DNA from: an uncultured Nitrososphaera sp.
GTDB lineage: Archaea > Thermoproteota > Nitrososphaeria > Nitrososphaerales > Nitrososphaeraceae
NCBI RefSeq assembly: GCF_946478925.1
Contig: NZ_CAMLDP010000009.1
Coordinates: 1-38,288, forward strand
Length of the DNA stretch: 38,288 nucleotides
Direction of reading: 5' to 3'
Below the pieces are notes generated by a model. That model did not search any database. It worked only from the letters and a program-made list of their open reading frames with translations, and had not been told where the DNA came from. The position numbers were made by a program, and so were the translations under genes. Shown here in pieces: positions 25,157 to 31,302 of the stretch (positions are counted from its first letter, which is position 1; each line of letters starts with the position of its first letter).

Positions 25157-25441
25157 GTGGCCACTATCAGCCTGAAACGCGTCGCGATGCAGCTGTGCAC
25201 ATGCACGTGGATAGAGATAATGACAGGTGCAGGCATAACGCTGTACCTCCTGTACATGCAGAACTATGCGCTTGCCGCAGTCACGGTCGCGGCGTTTGGC
25301 CCGCTCATCGGCTTTCATTTTGCAATCGACAGGATAAAGCCGGGCAAAGAAGGCAACGGGTGGAAGAAGGAGAACAGGATAGTAAAGATAAGGTCGCTTT
25401 CAGGTCAGCAAAGTTATCCTCTGTTTGAGAGTAAACATTAG
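25157..25441 (+). CDS. small membrane protein (94 aa)
   Basis: Starts at GTG 25157, about 24 nt after a GTCATATAG box A-like element. Contains C-T-C-T-W near residue 14, two adjoining hydrophobic stretches (about 20-35 and 37-55) and a basic polar tail. The stop codon overlaps by four bases the convergent 8-Cys microprotein gene. No known motif. Confidence 0.55.
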   Translation: MATISLKRVAMQLCTCTWIEIMTGAGITLYLLYMQNYALAAVTVAAFGPLIGFHFAIDRIKPGKEGNGWKKENRIVKIRSLSGQQSYPLFESKH

Positions 25442-25638
25442 GCCACAAGAAGCATCTGGGTCCCAGCCGACCTGCTCATTGGGTGGCAAGAATAGCAGCT
25501 GCCGCACCTTATGCAGGTGTGCGGAGTCCTCTTGCTGCAGTTGGTACAGGACCTGTACGAAAGGTTCTGGACAGGCAGGTATTCGTGCATGTGTGTTGAT
25601 TGCAAAGAGCCTAGCGTGCAATAAAAGCAATGGAACAC
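25438..25638 (-). CDS. 8-Cys zinc-binding microprotein (66 aa)
   Basis: Four CxxC pairs: C4/C7, C31/C34, C42/C45 and C48/C51, with several His between (THMHEY, CHP). That is enough for two zinc sites and very unlikely by chance in a frame this short. The spacing C42-x2-C45-x2-C48-x2-C51 also resembles a ferredoxin-like cluster, but the classic trailing Cys-Pro is absent (CHP instead), so zinc is preferred. Starts at GTG. It lies 86 bases downstream of pyrI on the same strand. Confidence 0.7.
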   Translation of the reverse strand: MFHCFYCTLGSLQSTHMHEYLPVQNLSYRSCTNCSKRTPHTCIRCGSCYSCHPMSRSAGTQMLLVA

Positions 25639-25724
25639 CGCGGGGAGAGGGGGGGGTGGAGGGTATGCTAGAGATGACCGCGTATAGCAGAGGGGTTCCT
25701 TTCAGGAAAAAAGCCCGCGGCCTC

Positions 25725-26186
25725 TCAAAACACCAGTTCATCGACAGAGATTATGCGGGCACAGTAGCGGCATTTCAGCACCAGCTTTTCCTTGTCGATG
25801 ACGTCTATCTTGGATTTTATCTCCTCGCCCGAGTTTGTTATGCACTTCAGGTTAGGGCACCGGAAAATGCCAGAGATGGAATCTGGAAGCTGTATCTTGC
25901 GCTTTTCCACCAGTTTGTAGTCCTTGATTATGTTGATGGTAGCCCTCGGCGCGATGAGGGCCAGCTTGTTGGTCTCGCTAGTCTCAAGGTAGCGGTTCTC
26001 GACCTTGATTATGTCCTTCTTGCCGTGCTTGCTTGAAGGCACGTTGAGAGCCACGGTCACAACGTTTCCTTCCCTGCCCGTTATCGCAAGGGCGCTAAGG
26101 ACGAGGAGCGCCTTGCCGCCCTCGATGTGGTCGATGACTGTCCCGTCCTTTATCCTGCGGACGAGGAGCTGGCTTGCCTCGGACAT
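25725..26186 (-). CDS. pyrI: aspartate carbamoyltransferase regulatory chain
   Basis: 153 aa PyrI. It binds the allosteric nucleotides (CTP, ATP) and holds the catalytic PyrB trimers together in pyrimidine synthesis. The start LLVRRIKDGTVIDHIEGGKA and middle NRYLETSETNKLALIAP are highly characteristic. The zinc site has all four cysteines: C110, C115, C139 and C142. The catalytic gene pyrB, normally adjacent, is not in the window. The ATG is supported by a box A (26211-26220). Confidence 0.96.
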   Translation of the reverse strand: MSEASQLLVRRIKDGTVIDHIEGGKALLVLSALAITGREGNVVTVALNVPSSKHGKKDIIKVENRYLETSETNKLALIAPRATINIIKDYKLVEKRKIQLPDSISGIFRCPNLKCITNSGEEIKSKIDVIDKEKLVLKCRYCARIISVDELVF

Positions 26187-26210
26187 GTGTATGGAGAAGC
26201 ACTGGCTGCG

Positions 26211-26220
26211 GATAATATAT
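26211..26220 (-). promoter_or_regulatory. box A of pyrI
   Basis: ATATATTATC on the minus strand, centred about 29 nt before the pyrI ATG, consistent with a leaderless or very short-leader mRNA. Confidence 0.5.
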
Positions 26221-26338
26221 CAGCGTATCGATATGCGCACGCGTGTGTATGGGAGGTCAATTGCAGCCAAGGAGGATGGCGGCAGCTTGGCGTATGTAGA
26301 TTGCGAGCCTGAGGGACCATCAATTATTGATTACTGGT

Positions 26339-26896
26339 TCACTGGGCTTTCTTTTTCCTTGCGGTATGCTTTAGCTTGACCCCCACCTTTCTCGAAGCGG
26401 ACTTTGCCTGTTTTGTCATTTTCTGAACATTTTTCTTTAATTTTGGGATCTCTTTCTTTGCCATTTTTCTTGCCGTGATCTGGGCCTTTTTGCTTGTCTT
26501 TGCTACTGCCTTTGCCCCCTTCTTTGCCACCCTTGTCGTTTTCGGCGCGGACCTTTTAAACTGTCCGGGAGTCTTTTTCGCTGCGCTGGCAGCCTTGGCA
26601 GCTTCGCTCACCGTTTCGTCCATGGCCTTTGCAGTCTCGCCTATCACGCCACTTTTCTGTATCTCTTCTGCAGCGCTGGCTACATTGCGCGTCGTATCTC
26701 TCGCCGCTACTGCGGCATCCCTTGATGCTTCTGCGATTTCGGTAATAGCACCGCTTTCAGTAAAAGTGCCCACTGTGTCACTGACGGCCCTAGAGACATC
26801 TTTTATCTTCTTTGCGACCTCCTTTACGGCTTCTGCAGTTTTTTCAGAGTCAAATCCTTCAGCGGAATTTGTCGTGTTGTTTTTTGTTGTGGTCAA
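26339..26896 (-). CDS. histone-H1-like Lys/Ala-rich protein (185 aa)
   Basis: Residues 1-105 are amphipathic, Ala/Glu/Thr-rich helix (EAVKEVAKKIKDVSRAVSDT; AAVAARDTTRNVASAAEEI), like LEA or apolipoprotein-type repeats. Residues 106-185 are extremely basic (AKKGAKAVAKTSKKAQITARK and further Lys/Arg runs), like the tails of histone H1 and bacterial H1-like proteins. Binding to DNA or another polyanion is therefore likely, but it is inferred from composition. Translation starts at TTG 26896: a CTTTTATATC box A (26917-26926) is centred 25-26 nt upstream. Confidence 0.75.
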   Translation of the reverse strand: MTTTKNNTTNSAEGFDSEKTAEAVKEVAKKIKDVSRAVSDTVGTFTESGAITEIAEASRDAAVAARDTTRNVASAAEEIQKSGVIGETAKAMDETVSEAAKAASAAKKTPGQFKRSAPKTTRVAKKGAKAVAKTSKKAQITARKMAKKEIPKLKKNVQKMTKQAKSASRKVGVKLKHTARKKKAQ

Positions 26897-26916
26897 CGCG
26901 TTTTATGCGGAGTTAT

Positions 26917-26926
26917 GATATAAAAG
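26917..26926 (-). promoter_or_regulatory. box A of the H1-like gene
   Basis: CTTTTATATC on the minus strand, centred about 26 nt before a TTG codon. It is the evidence that this TTG is the first codon of a leaderless mRNA. Confidence 0.5.
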
Positions 26927-27067
26927 AGGCATGATTTTTTTCTAGGTTTCTCTAACAGTGCATTTTGAGCGTGTACTACTCTGCTTATCAGATCCGGTAC
27001 GCGGCGAATAGAACTTCGTTGCTAGTGTCATCGGCAGATTCATTAGTTTGCTTGGGTAATTTTCCGT

Positions 27068-27628
27068 GTGTTACGCCTGACTAAACTGGATCCCGGCGCG
27101 CATGTTATGCTACTCTATGATAACGACCAAGCTCGTGACGAGATGGCAACACATTACATTAATGAAGGAATAGACAAGGGTCAGCTTGTCATCTATGCCT
27201 CCGTTGAAGCGGAGGATCCGGTGCATCTGGCCAAGCTGGCCTTGGCAGTTCCTGAGTACGAAGAAAACATTGGCCAAGGCAACCTCCTGATAGTTAGCTT
27301 GAAGCAATGCTATGAAAATGCGCTGGCAGGCAACTTGAGTCCGTTTGAAGACATCAAGGGTCTCATAGAACAGTCGGTAAGGAAAAGGCTCGCCGGTGGA
27401 AGAAACGAAGAGACGTTGGTAGTAGCGGACTGTGCAGATAAACTATCCAAGAATGAAAAGTTTGAAGAGTGCGGCGACGTGGAGAAATGGTGGAACGATA
27501 CTTGTGACAAATGGGCGGAAAACGATCTAAAAATTGCGGTCATTTGTCCGCACCTGCGCCCGATGCTGGACTATAACGAACAGTGCTGGATAGCTGCCAA
27601 CCACAATACGACCGTGCAGGTGCCGTAA
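27068..27628 (+). CDS. MEDS-domain protein (DcmR-like sensory domain)
   Basis: 186 aa protein matching the MEDS domain (methanogen/methylotroph DcmR sensory), which looks like a shrunken RecA/KaiC fold without a Walker A loop. HVMLLYDNDQARDEMATHYINEGIDKGQLVIYAS is the diagnostic first half. ETLVVADCADKL sits at the Walker-B-like position. In bacteria the domain is fused to regulators or histidine kinases; here it stands alone, with cysteines at the DCADK, ECGDVEKWWNDTCDKW and VICPHLRP positions. It might sense a small ligand and act through a protein partner. Starts at GTG 27068. Confidence 0.85.
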   Translation: MLRLTKLDPGAHVMLLYDNDQARDEMATHYINEGIDKGQLVIYASVEAEDPVHLAKLALAVPEYEENIGQGNLLIVSLKQCYENALAGNLSPFEDIKGLIEQSVRKRLAGGRNEETLVVADCADKLSKNEKFEECGDVEKWWNDTCDKWAENDLKIAVICPHLRPMLDYNEQCWIAANHNTTVQVP

Positions 27629-27840
27629 AACGCACACACATAGAGAGATAGAGACACAGCACATTCATGCCACGGTTGCAGAGGGAGAGTCTTTTTGGCC
27701 GGATTGCTTACACACGCATTCTAGAGGCTCAAGGCCGGATTTTGTTAAAAACAAACCGTACGTGATGCGTATGTATGTTCGTATAGAAGTACCTATCAGC
27801 AGATTGTAACCTAATTTCAGTCTAGAATGTTATAGAATTC

Positions 27841-27900
27841 TTTCACTGAACTAATATTCGTGCATAGAGTGAAACTGATTAATAGTCGGAAACCAGACTA
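27841..27900 (+). promoter_or_regulatory. promoter with two candidate operators for the RHH gene
   Basis: A perfect 7-base inverted repeat TTTCACT/AGTGAAA (27841-27847 and 27868-27874) lies just upstream of the likely box A (ATTAATA, 27879-27885, about 30 nt before the ATG). A second near-palindrome TAGTCGG-AAA-CCAGACTA (27883-27900, one-base bulge) covers the region from box A to the transcription start. Sites flanking and covering the promoter of a DNA-binding-protein gene suggest autoregulation. Confidence 0.45.
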
Positions 27901-27912
27901 CTAACATAATAA

Positions 27913-28440
27913 ATGTCGGCCAAACTCGAAAACGAAAGCATCACTTTTCGGATATCAGGAGATATTTTGCTTGCCCTGCGGCAGTTATCCCAGGAGGAGG
28001 GCACGAGTCTTAATACGCTTGTCAACAATGTGCTGAGAAGCTACGTCGATTGGGAAAGCATAGCAGTGAAGGCAGGTTTTGGAGTGTTCCAGAAAGAGGT
28101 CGTCAGAGAAGCCATCGACGCTCTTGACGAGCAGACGCTCGACAGAATAGCAACAAAAACTGCGGACGCGTACAAGGACATGCTGCTTCTCATGAAAGGG
28201 TCTCTTGATCTGGACTCGTTCATAAGCGTGGTGAAAGACAGGTCAAAGAGGGCAGGGTTCAATTTCCGCGAATTTGAGGAACCCGAAGGAAAGAAAATCG
28301 TACTCCAGCACGACATGGGCGCAAACTGGTCGATTTATTCTAAAGCCTATTACGAAAGGGTCATCAACTCGATAGGCTACCCTCTAAAGGTGGAGGCTAC
28401 AGACAGCTCGATCGTAATATTCATACCCAATGAAAAATAA
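27913..28440 (+). CDS. ribbon-helix-helix transcription regulator (175 aa)
   Basis: Residues about 8-46 fit a ribbon-helix-helix domain: strand SITFRIS, helix ILLALRQLSQEEG, turn, then helix SLNTLVNNVLRSYVDW. RHH proteins bind DNA as dimers through the strand. The remaining 130 residues form a larger alpha/beta domain (EVVREAIDALDEQTLDRIATK; KKIVLQHDMGANWSIYSKAYYERVINSIG; strand SSIVIFIP) that may bind a ligand; not recognised. The gene stands alone with an operator-rich promoter. Confidence 0.85.
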   Translation: MSAKLENESITFRISGDILLALRQLSQEEGTSLNTLVNNVLRSYVDWESIAVKAGFGVFQKEVVREAIDALDEQTLDRIATKTADAYKDMLLLMKGSLDLDSFISVVKDRSKRAGFNFREFEEPEGKKIVLQHDMGANWSIYSKAYYERVINSIGYPLKVEATDSSIVIFIPNEK

Positions 28441-28624
28441 GCGCAATAGCACATAACATGTGTGTATAGTGGCAATAGTCTGCTCGATTGATCGTTCGGA
28501 TGGGCGAGGGAAGAGTGCTCCTTCTTCTCCAACGTTTTGCATTATCGTACAAAAGGCCCCGGCGTACTACTTTGCAATTATTTGTAGCAGCTCTCACCGG
28601 AAAAGTGCATTGTACTCACGTTCC

Positions 28625-28632
28625 TTTTTATC
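28625..28632 (+). promoter_or_regulatory. box A of the 59-aa zinc protein gene
   Basis: TTTTTATC centred 25-26 nt before the ATG at 28654, the leaderless spacing. It supports a gene too short to be certain by itself. Confidence 0.5.
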
Positions 28633-28653
28633 AATACAACCTTAACATAAAAC

Positions 28654-28833
28654 ATGATCAGACCATTTGAAACAAGGCCGGCTCAGCCCGACAAGTACAG
28701 GCTTCCCACAAAATGCTCATTTTGCGACAGAAAAGCGACAACAGAGGCGTTCTTCCAGCTTGAAAACTGCCTGCTGGTCCAAAAGTACTGCGACGAGTGT
28801 TTGCCAGATGCAGGGTACGAAATGCCGTCATAA
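28654..28833 (+). CDS. zinc-ribbon microprotein (59 aa)
   Basis: Zinc-ribbon-like protein: C21-x2-C24 (KCSFCDRKAT) and C46-x2-C49 (YCDECLPD) separated by a beta hairpin (TEAFFQLENCLLVQKY). The N-terminal 20 residues are basic and Pro-containing. The ATG is supported by a TTTTTATC box A. Such single-ribbon proteins often bind RNA or act as transcription or translation accessory factors; the role here is unknown. Confidence 0.75.
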   Translation: MIRPFETRPAQPDKYRLPTKCSFCDRKATTEAFFQLENCLLVQKYCDECLPDAGYEMPS

Positions 28834-28957
28834 GGGCGTCGGAAATCGACGCCAGCTTTTCCGAATTAGGACAAAAGATGCACAGTAATACGTTTTTCGT
28901 GCAGTTATAGCGCGACATAACGCAACTCATTAGTAATTTAGGGTGCAAGATAGTTCA

Positions 28958-29038
28958 ATGCTTTGGCAAATCGTGTCCGCGCTTGTCGCGATAATCCTTA
29001 TCGTGCTTCTCCTAAAGTTTCTGTTCGGCATAATCTAG
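28958..29038 (+). CDS. single-helix membrane microprotein (26 aa)
   Basis: Encodes a peptide that is almost entirely one membrane helix (LWQIVSALVAIILIVLLLKF, then LFGII), with one Lys near the end. The clean hydrophobic frame, ATG start and a TAGTAATTTAG box A-like element about 25 nt upstream make it plausible. Comparable one-helix proteins of this length are known from other prokaryotes. Function unknown; it may be spurious. Confidence 0.5.
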   Translation: MLWQIVSALVAIILIVLLLKFLFGII

Positions 29039-29064
29039 CTCTGCAACGATTGCATTTTGATTGG

Positions 29065-29101
29065 CTAGCACGAATCTGCAAACTTTTGCTGTTCGTGCTA
29101 G
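29065..29101. repeat. perfect 10-base inverted repeat, hairpin
   Basis: CTAGCACGAA (29065-29074) pairs with TTCGTGCTAG (29092-29101). The 17-base interior can form a further short stem, GCAAA with TTTGC. It sits 26 bases after the stop of the 26-codon membrane microprotein and could end its transcript, but no T-run follows directly. Confidence 0.45.
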
Positions 29102-29214
29102 ATAATCATATTATTGCAATGTACTCCTGACTCTTTTATTTTATGCAGCCGAAGACGATGCAGAAGGCTTTGTTAGTTCCACACACGCACATATGCCTTC
29201 GTGCCCCAGAATAA

Positions 29215-29267
29215 CGGATCAGGCAGCCGGTGCTTTTCATGGCATAGTGCCGGCTCCCTGACCTCCG
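29215..29267. ncRNA. candidate structured RNA, 16-bp hairpin
   Basis: Left arm 29215-29230 (CGGATCAGGCAGCCGG) pairs with right arm 29250-29267 (CCGGCTCCCTGACCTCCG): about 15 of 16 positions pair, with one C-C mismatch and a two-base bulge. The loop is 19 bases. It is too long and GC-rich to be casual, and no gene is close enough to make it an ordinary terminator. RNA family not recognised, strand undecided. Confidence 0.35.
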
Positions 29268-29498
29268 CTTTTCGCTCCGGTCCCGTCACTGCCCTGTAGT
29301 TATGTATGATGATACATATTTTTGTGGCGGCAAAAAAACTAACAATAGTTCTCGACTAGACTTTCATGTTTTTCCTAATGGGTTGTTGAAGGTGAAAGGG
29401 CACAGTGCGCCAGCTAGCAGCTATATTTTGGCGACAAAATTTTTTCATGACAGGTGTTTTGTTTTTTCTTTGCGCAAATGCGTGTATATGCAGGCCAG

Positions 29499-29546
29499 TA
29501 AAAAAAGAAGAAGAGTGGGCGGACCTCCGGCAGGCTAGCCTGCCGG
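29499..29546 (-). terminator. hairpin terminator overlapping the cupredoxin stop codon
   Basis: A perfect 20-base palindrome CCGGCAGGCTAGCCTGCCGG (29527-29546) contains the TAG stop in its centre. In the RNA it would make an 8-bp stem with a CTAG loop. Downstream on the minus strand lies a T-rich tract, including seven T (29500-29506). Confidence 0.5.
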
Positions 29547-30557
29547 CAGGTTGACCTTGCCATTCTGGAAGAGCTCTTTGCCGTCCTTGTCCTTGAGCGA
29601 ATCCACTACGCCGTAGATGCCAGGCGGGAAATGCCCTTCGGTAAAGTGGTTGCCCGTCGTGCCTTCATTGGTGGCGATGTATAGGGAATGCAGCTGGTTT
29701 ACCATCACGCTGACAGAGACATTCGTCCAGGTCTTGTTGCCGTCTATTGAGATGTCCATCCTTCCCGGAATTGAAAGAGAGGAGTTGGCGCTTGTTATCT
29801 CCAGCGTAGGAGCCACTTTTGATCCCGTCTGGTTATGGGTCAAAGTTGTCGGAAGGGACGGCTGTGTAACTTTGAAATTGGACAATCGGTGGGTGTGAAA
29901 ATCAGAGCCGTTAGCGTTGACCATAGTGATGTTCGCGTCAAACGACTTGGCAGTGCCGTTTATGACTTGGAGGCTCCACCTTCCCGAGAGGAGCTCCGGC
30001 GAGACCGTGTTGCTGGTGATGTTAGATCCAGCCGCCCATGACGCGATTGTCCCTCCTATTGTGAACGTTGTCGTCTGGGAACCATTTCCAGTCGCATTGC
30101 TGGTAGCGCTGCCGCTGCCGCCGCCACCGCTATTGTTTGAGGCTATCTGGATCGTTCCTATCAACCACGGATGGATTTTGCAAAAGTACGGGATGGCCTG
30201 GTTTGGTTGCCCCTTCACCGTGACGGTGGCGTTCTTTCCGGCGGCAATGACGCCGGAATCAAACCCCGTTGGCCCCTCCTCGGGAGAGCCCTGCACCGCG
30301 GTGTGGGTAGCGTTATCGTTGTTGACGAAGGTTATTTTTGAACCACTCTTGACGGTTATCGGATCTGGAACGATAGGGTGCTTTGCCGTCTTGTCCGCTG
30401 CTCCTTTTGATATTACGACCATGTTCTCTACGGCGCTGGCCGGCAGAGGCTCCTTTGGCCTTGAGGGATCTTGCTGCCCCCACGCATACCGGGACTCGGC
30501 TGCTATGGCAACCATGCTGACAGCGACGAGAAATACAAAGGCAAGACGCATCATCAT
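29535..30557 (-). CDS. secreted cupredoxin with extra C-terminal domain
   Basis: 340 aa exported blue copper protein. Signal peptide about 1-27 (RLAFVFLVAVSMVAIAAESRYAWGQ). Plastocyanin/amicyanin-like domain at about 40-140 with ligands H85 (NATHTAVQG), C126 and H129 (YFCKIHPWL). The fourth, axial ligand, normally Met at position 132, is Leu. A Gly/Ser linker (142-160) leads to a second, beta-rich, Asn/Thr-rich domain (about 160-340) with a DFHTHRLSNF motif that I do not recognise. Thaumarchaea use many cupredoxins in place of cytochromes for electron transfer. The frame is open further upstream; the ATG at 30557 is chosen because the signal peptide starts there and CTAATTTTG lies about 27 nt before it. 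Confidence 0.88.
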   Translation of the reverse strand: MMMRLAFVFLVAVSMVAIAAESRYAWGQQDPSRPKEPLPASAVENMVVISKGAADKTAKHPIVPDPITVKSGSKITFVNNDNATHTAVQGSPEEGPTGFDSGVIAAGKNATVTVKGQPNQAIPYFCKIHPWLIGTIQIASNNSGGGGSGSATSNATGNGSQTTTFTIGGTIASWAAGSNITSNTVSPELLSGRWSLQVINGTAKSFDANITMVNANGSDFHTHRLSNFKVTQPSLPTTLTHNQTGSKVAPTLEITSANSSLSIPGRMDISIDGNKTWTNVSVSVMVNQLHSLYIATNEGTTGNHFTEGHFPPGIYGVVDSLKDKDGKELFQNGKVNLPAG

Positions 30558-30750
30558 GTTATTTGGGACATACATGGCAAAATTAGGACGACATGATATT
30601 AACGAGATACGGATACGGCTTTTCCACAGCATATATGCCGCATCTCGTGTATGCGCAGACAGGTGGCGAAATGCCATTCTAGTCCATGCCGGGACATGGA
30701 TAACATTGAACAGCAAGATTGATTATTCGGAATTGTATAGAAAAGTTCCT

Positions 30751-31002
30751 GTGGGATTGTTCAACCGCTGGAAGCCAAAAGGCAAGATGTACAGCCTGAA
30801 ATGCACGCAATGTGGTGCAGGCTTTCTCTCCAGCTACAACCTAGACGCACCGATATGCGGCAAGTGCTTGCAAAAGGCCAAGTCTCTGGACTCGACCGTC
30901 GACCACGAGAAGGTCTGCGTAAAGTGCGGCAACTCGGGCGTGATATACGGCAAGGAGTTGTGCCACGCCTGCTACTTTGGCTTTAACAAGCAGCAAGAGT
31001 AG
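30751..31002 (+). CDS. double zinc-ribbon protein (83 aa)
   Basis: Four CxxC pairs: C18/C21 with C36/C39, and C56/C59 with C71/C74, giving two zinc ribbons or treble clefs. The start has basic residues (LFNRWKPKGK). The chosen start is GTG 30751; ATG 30787 is an alternative that keeps all cysteines. The much longer frame upstream runs opposite the cupredoxin gene and is rejected. It may bind nucleic acid or ribosomes; no specific evidence. Confidence 0.7.
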   Translation: MGLFNRWKPKGKMYSLKCTQCGAGFLSSYNLDAPICGKCLQKAKSLDSTVDHEKVCVKCGNSGVIYGKELCHACYFGFNKQQE

Positions 31003-31302
31003 TTCACAAAAAGGTTGCCAAAGCGTTACAGAACGGCATTAATTTTTCAAAGGGGAGAGTCGCGGCGTCGGCAACACACATACATGGTTTTCGACGCCGC
31101 GGAGGGAGAACGGGATGCTCGGGAAAGCTTCCATTCTCTCCCCTTTTGCTGTCTAGCAGGCAAAGCTGGAATTAAGGAGCGCGCTTGTCTTTGGCAGGCA
31201 TGACCATTTGATGCCATTTGACGGTATCGAATGTCATAGTACCAATTTTACATAAAACGAAGAGTTTTCTTGTGGGCGGAACAAGCTTTCCTCCTTTTCC
31301 TC
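31003..31302. other. intergenic region between convergent genes
   Basis: About 300 bases without a protein-coding gene. The middle is occupied by the nested inverted-repeat element at 31049-31146. The right part (31200-31300) is AT-rich and is the 3' side of the minus-strand thioredoxin gene. Confidence 0.5.
31049..31146. ncRNA. candidate structured RNA, nested stems
   Basis: Outer stem: AAAGGGGAGAG (31049-31059) with CTCTCCCCTTT (31136-31146), 11 perfect pairs. Inner stem one base further in: CGCGGCGTCG (31061-31070) with CGACGCCGCG (31092-31101), 10 perfect pairs, loop 21 bases. The remaining 34 bases on the right side can form a small third arm (GGAA...TTCC). This looks like a three-way junction or a short inverted-repeat element about 100 bases long. 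It lies between two convergent genes. Confidence 0.4.

Larger units (their letters stand above)
29039..29534. other. non-coding region with strong hairpins
   Basis: About 500 bases without a convincing gene. The left half holds two inverted repeats listed separately (29065-29101 and 29215-29267). A 78-codon plus-strand frame at 29302-29538 is AT-rich, lacks a domain and is not called. The right end carries the terminator of the minus-strand cupredoxin gene. Confidence 0.5.

Noticed and set aside
26233..26379. Plus-strand frame starting MRTRVYGRSIAAKED between pyrI and the H1-like gene
   Set aside because: No motif, runs into the opposite gene, and the nearby TATA-like sequence fits pyrI on the other strand better.
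29302..29538. 78-codon plus-strand frame
   Set aside because: AT-rich, no domain, ends inside the terminator palindrome of the opposite gene; coding character poor.
29917..30750. Upstream part of a long plus-strand frame running into the double zinc-ribbon gene
   Set aside because: It lies opposite the cupredoxin gene; only the 3' 84 codons have zinc-ribbon features, so the gene is started at 30751.
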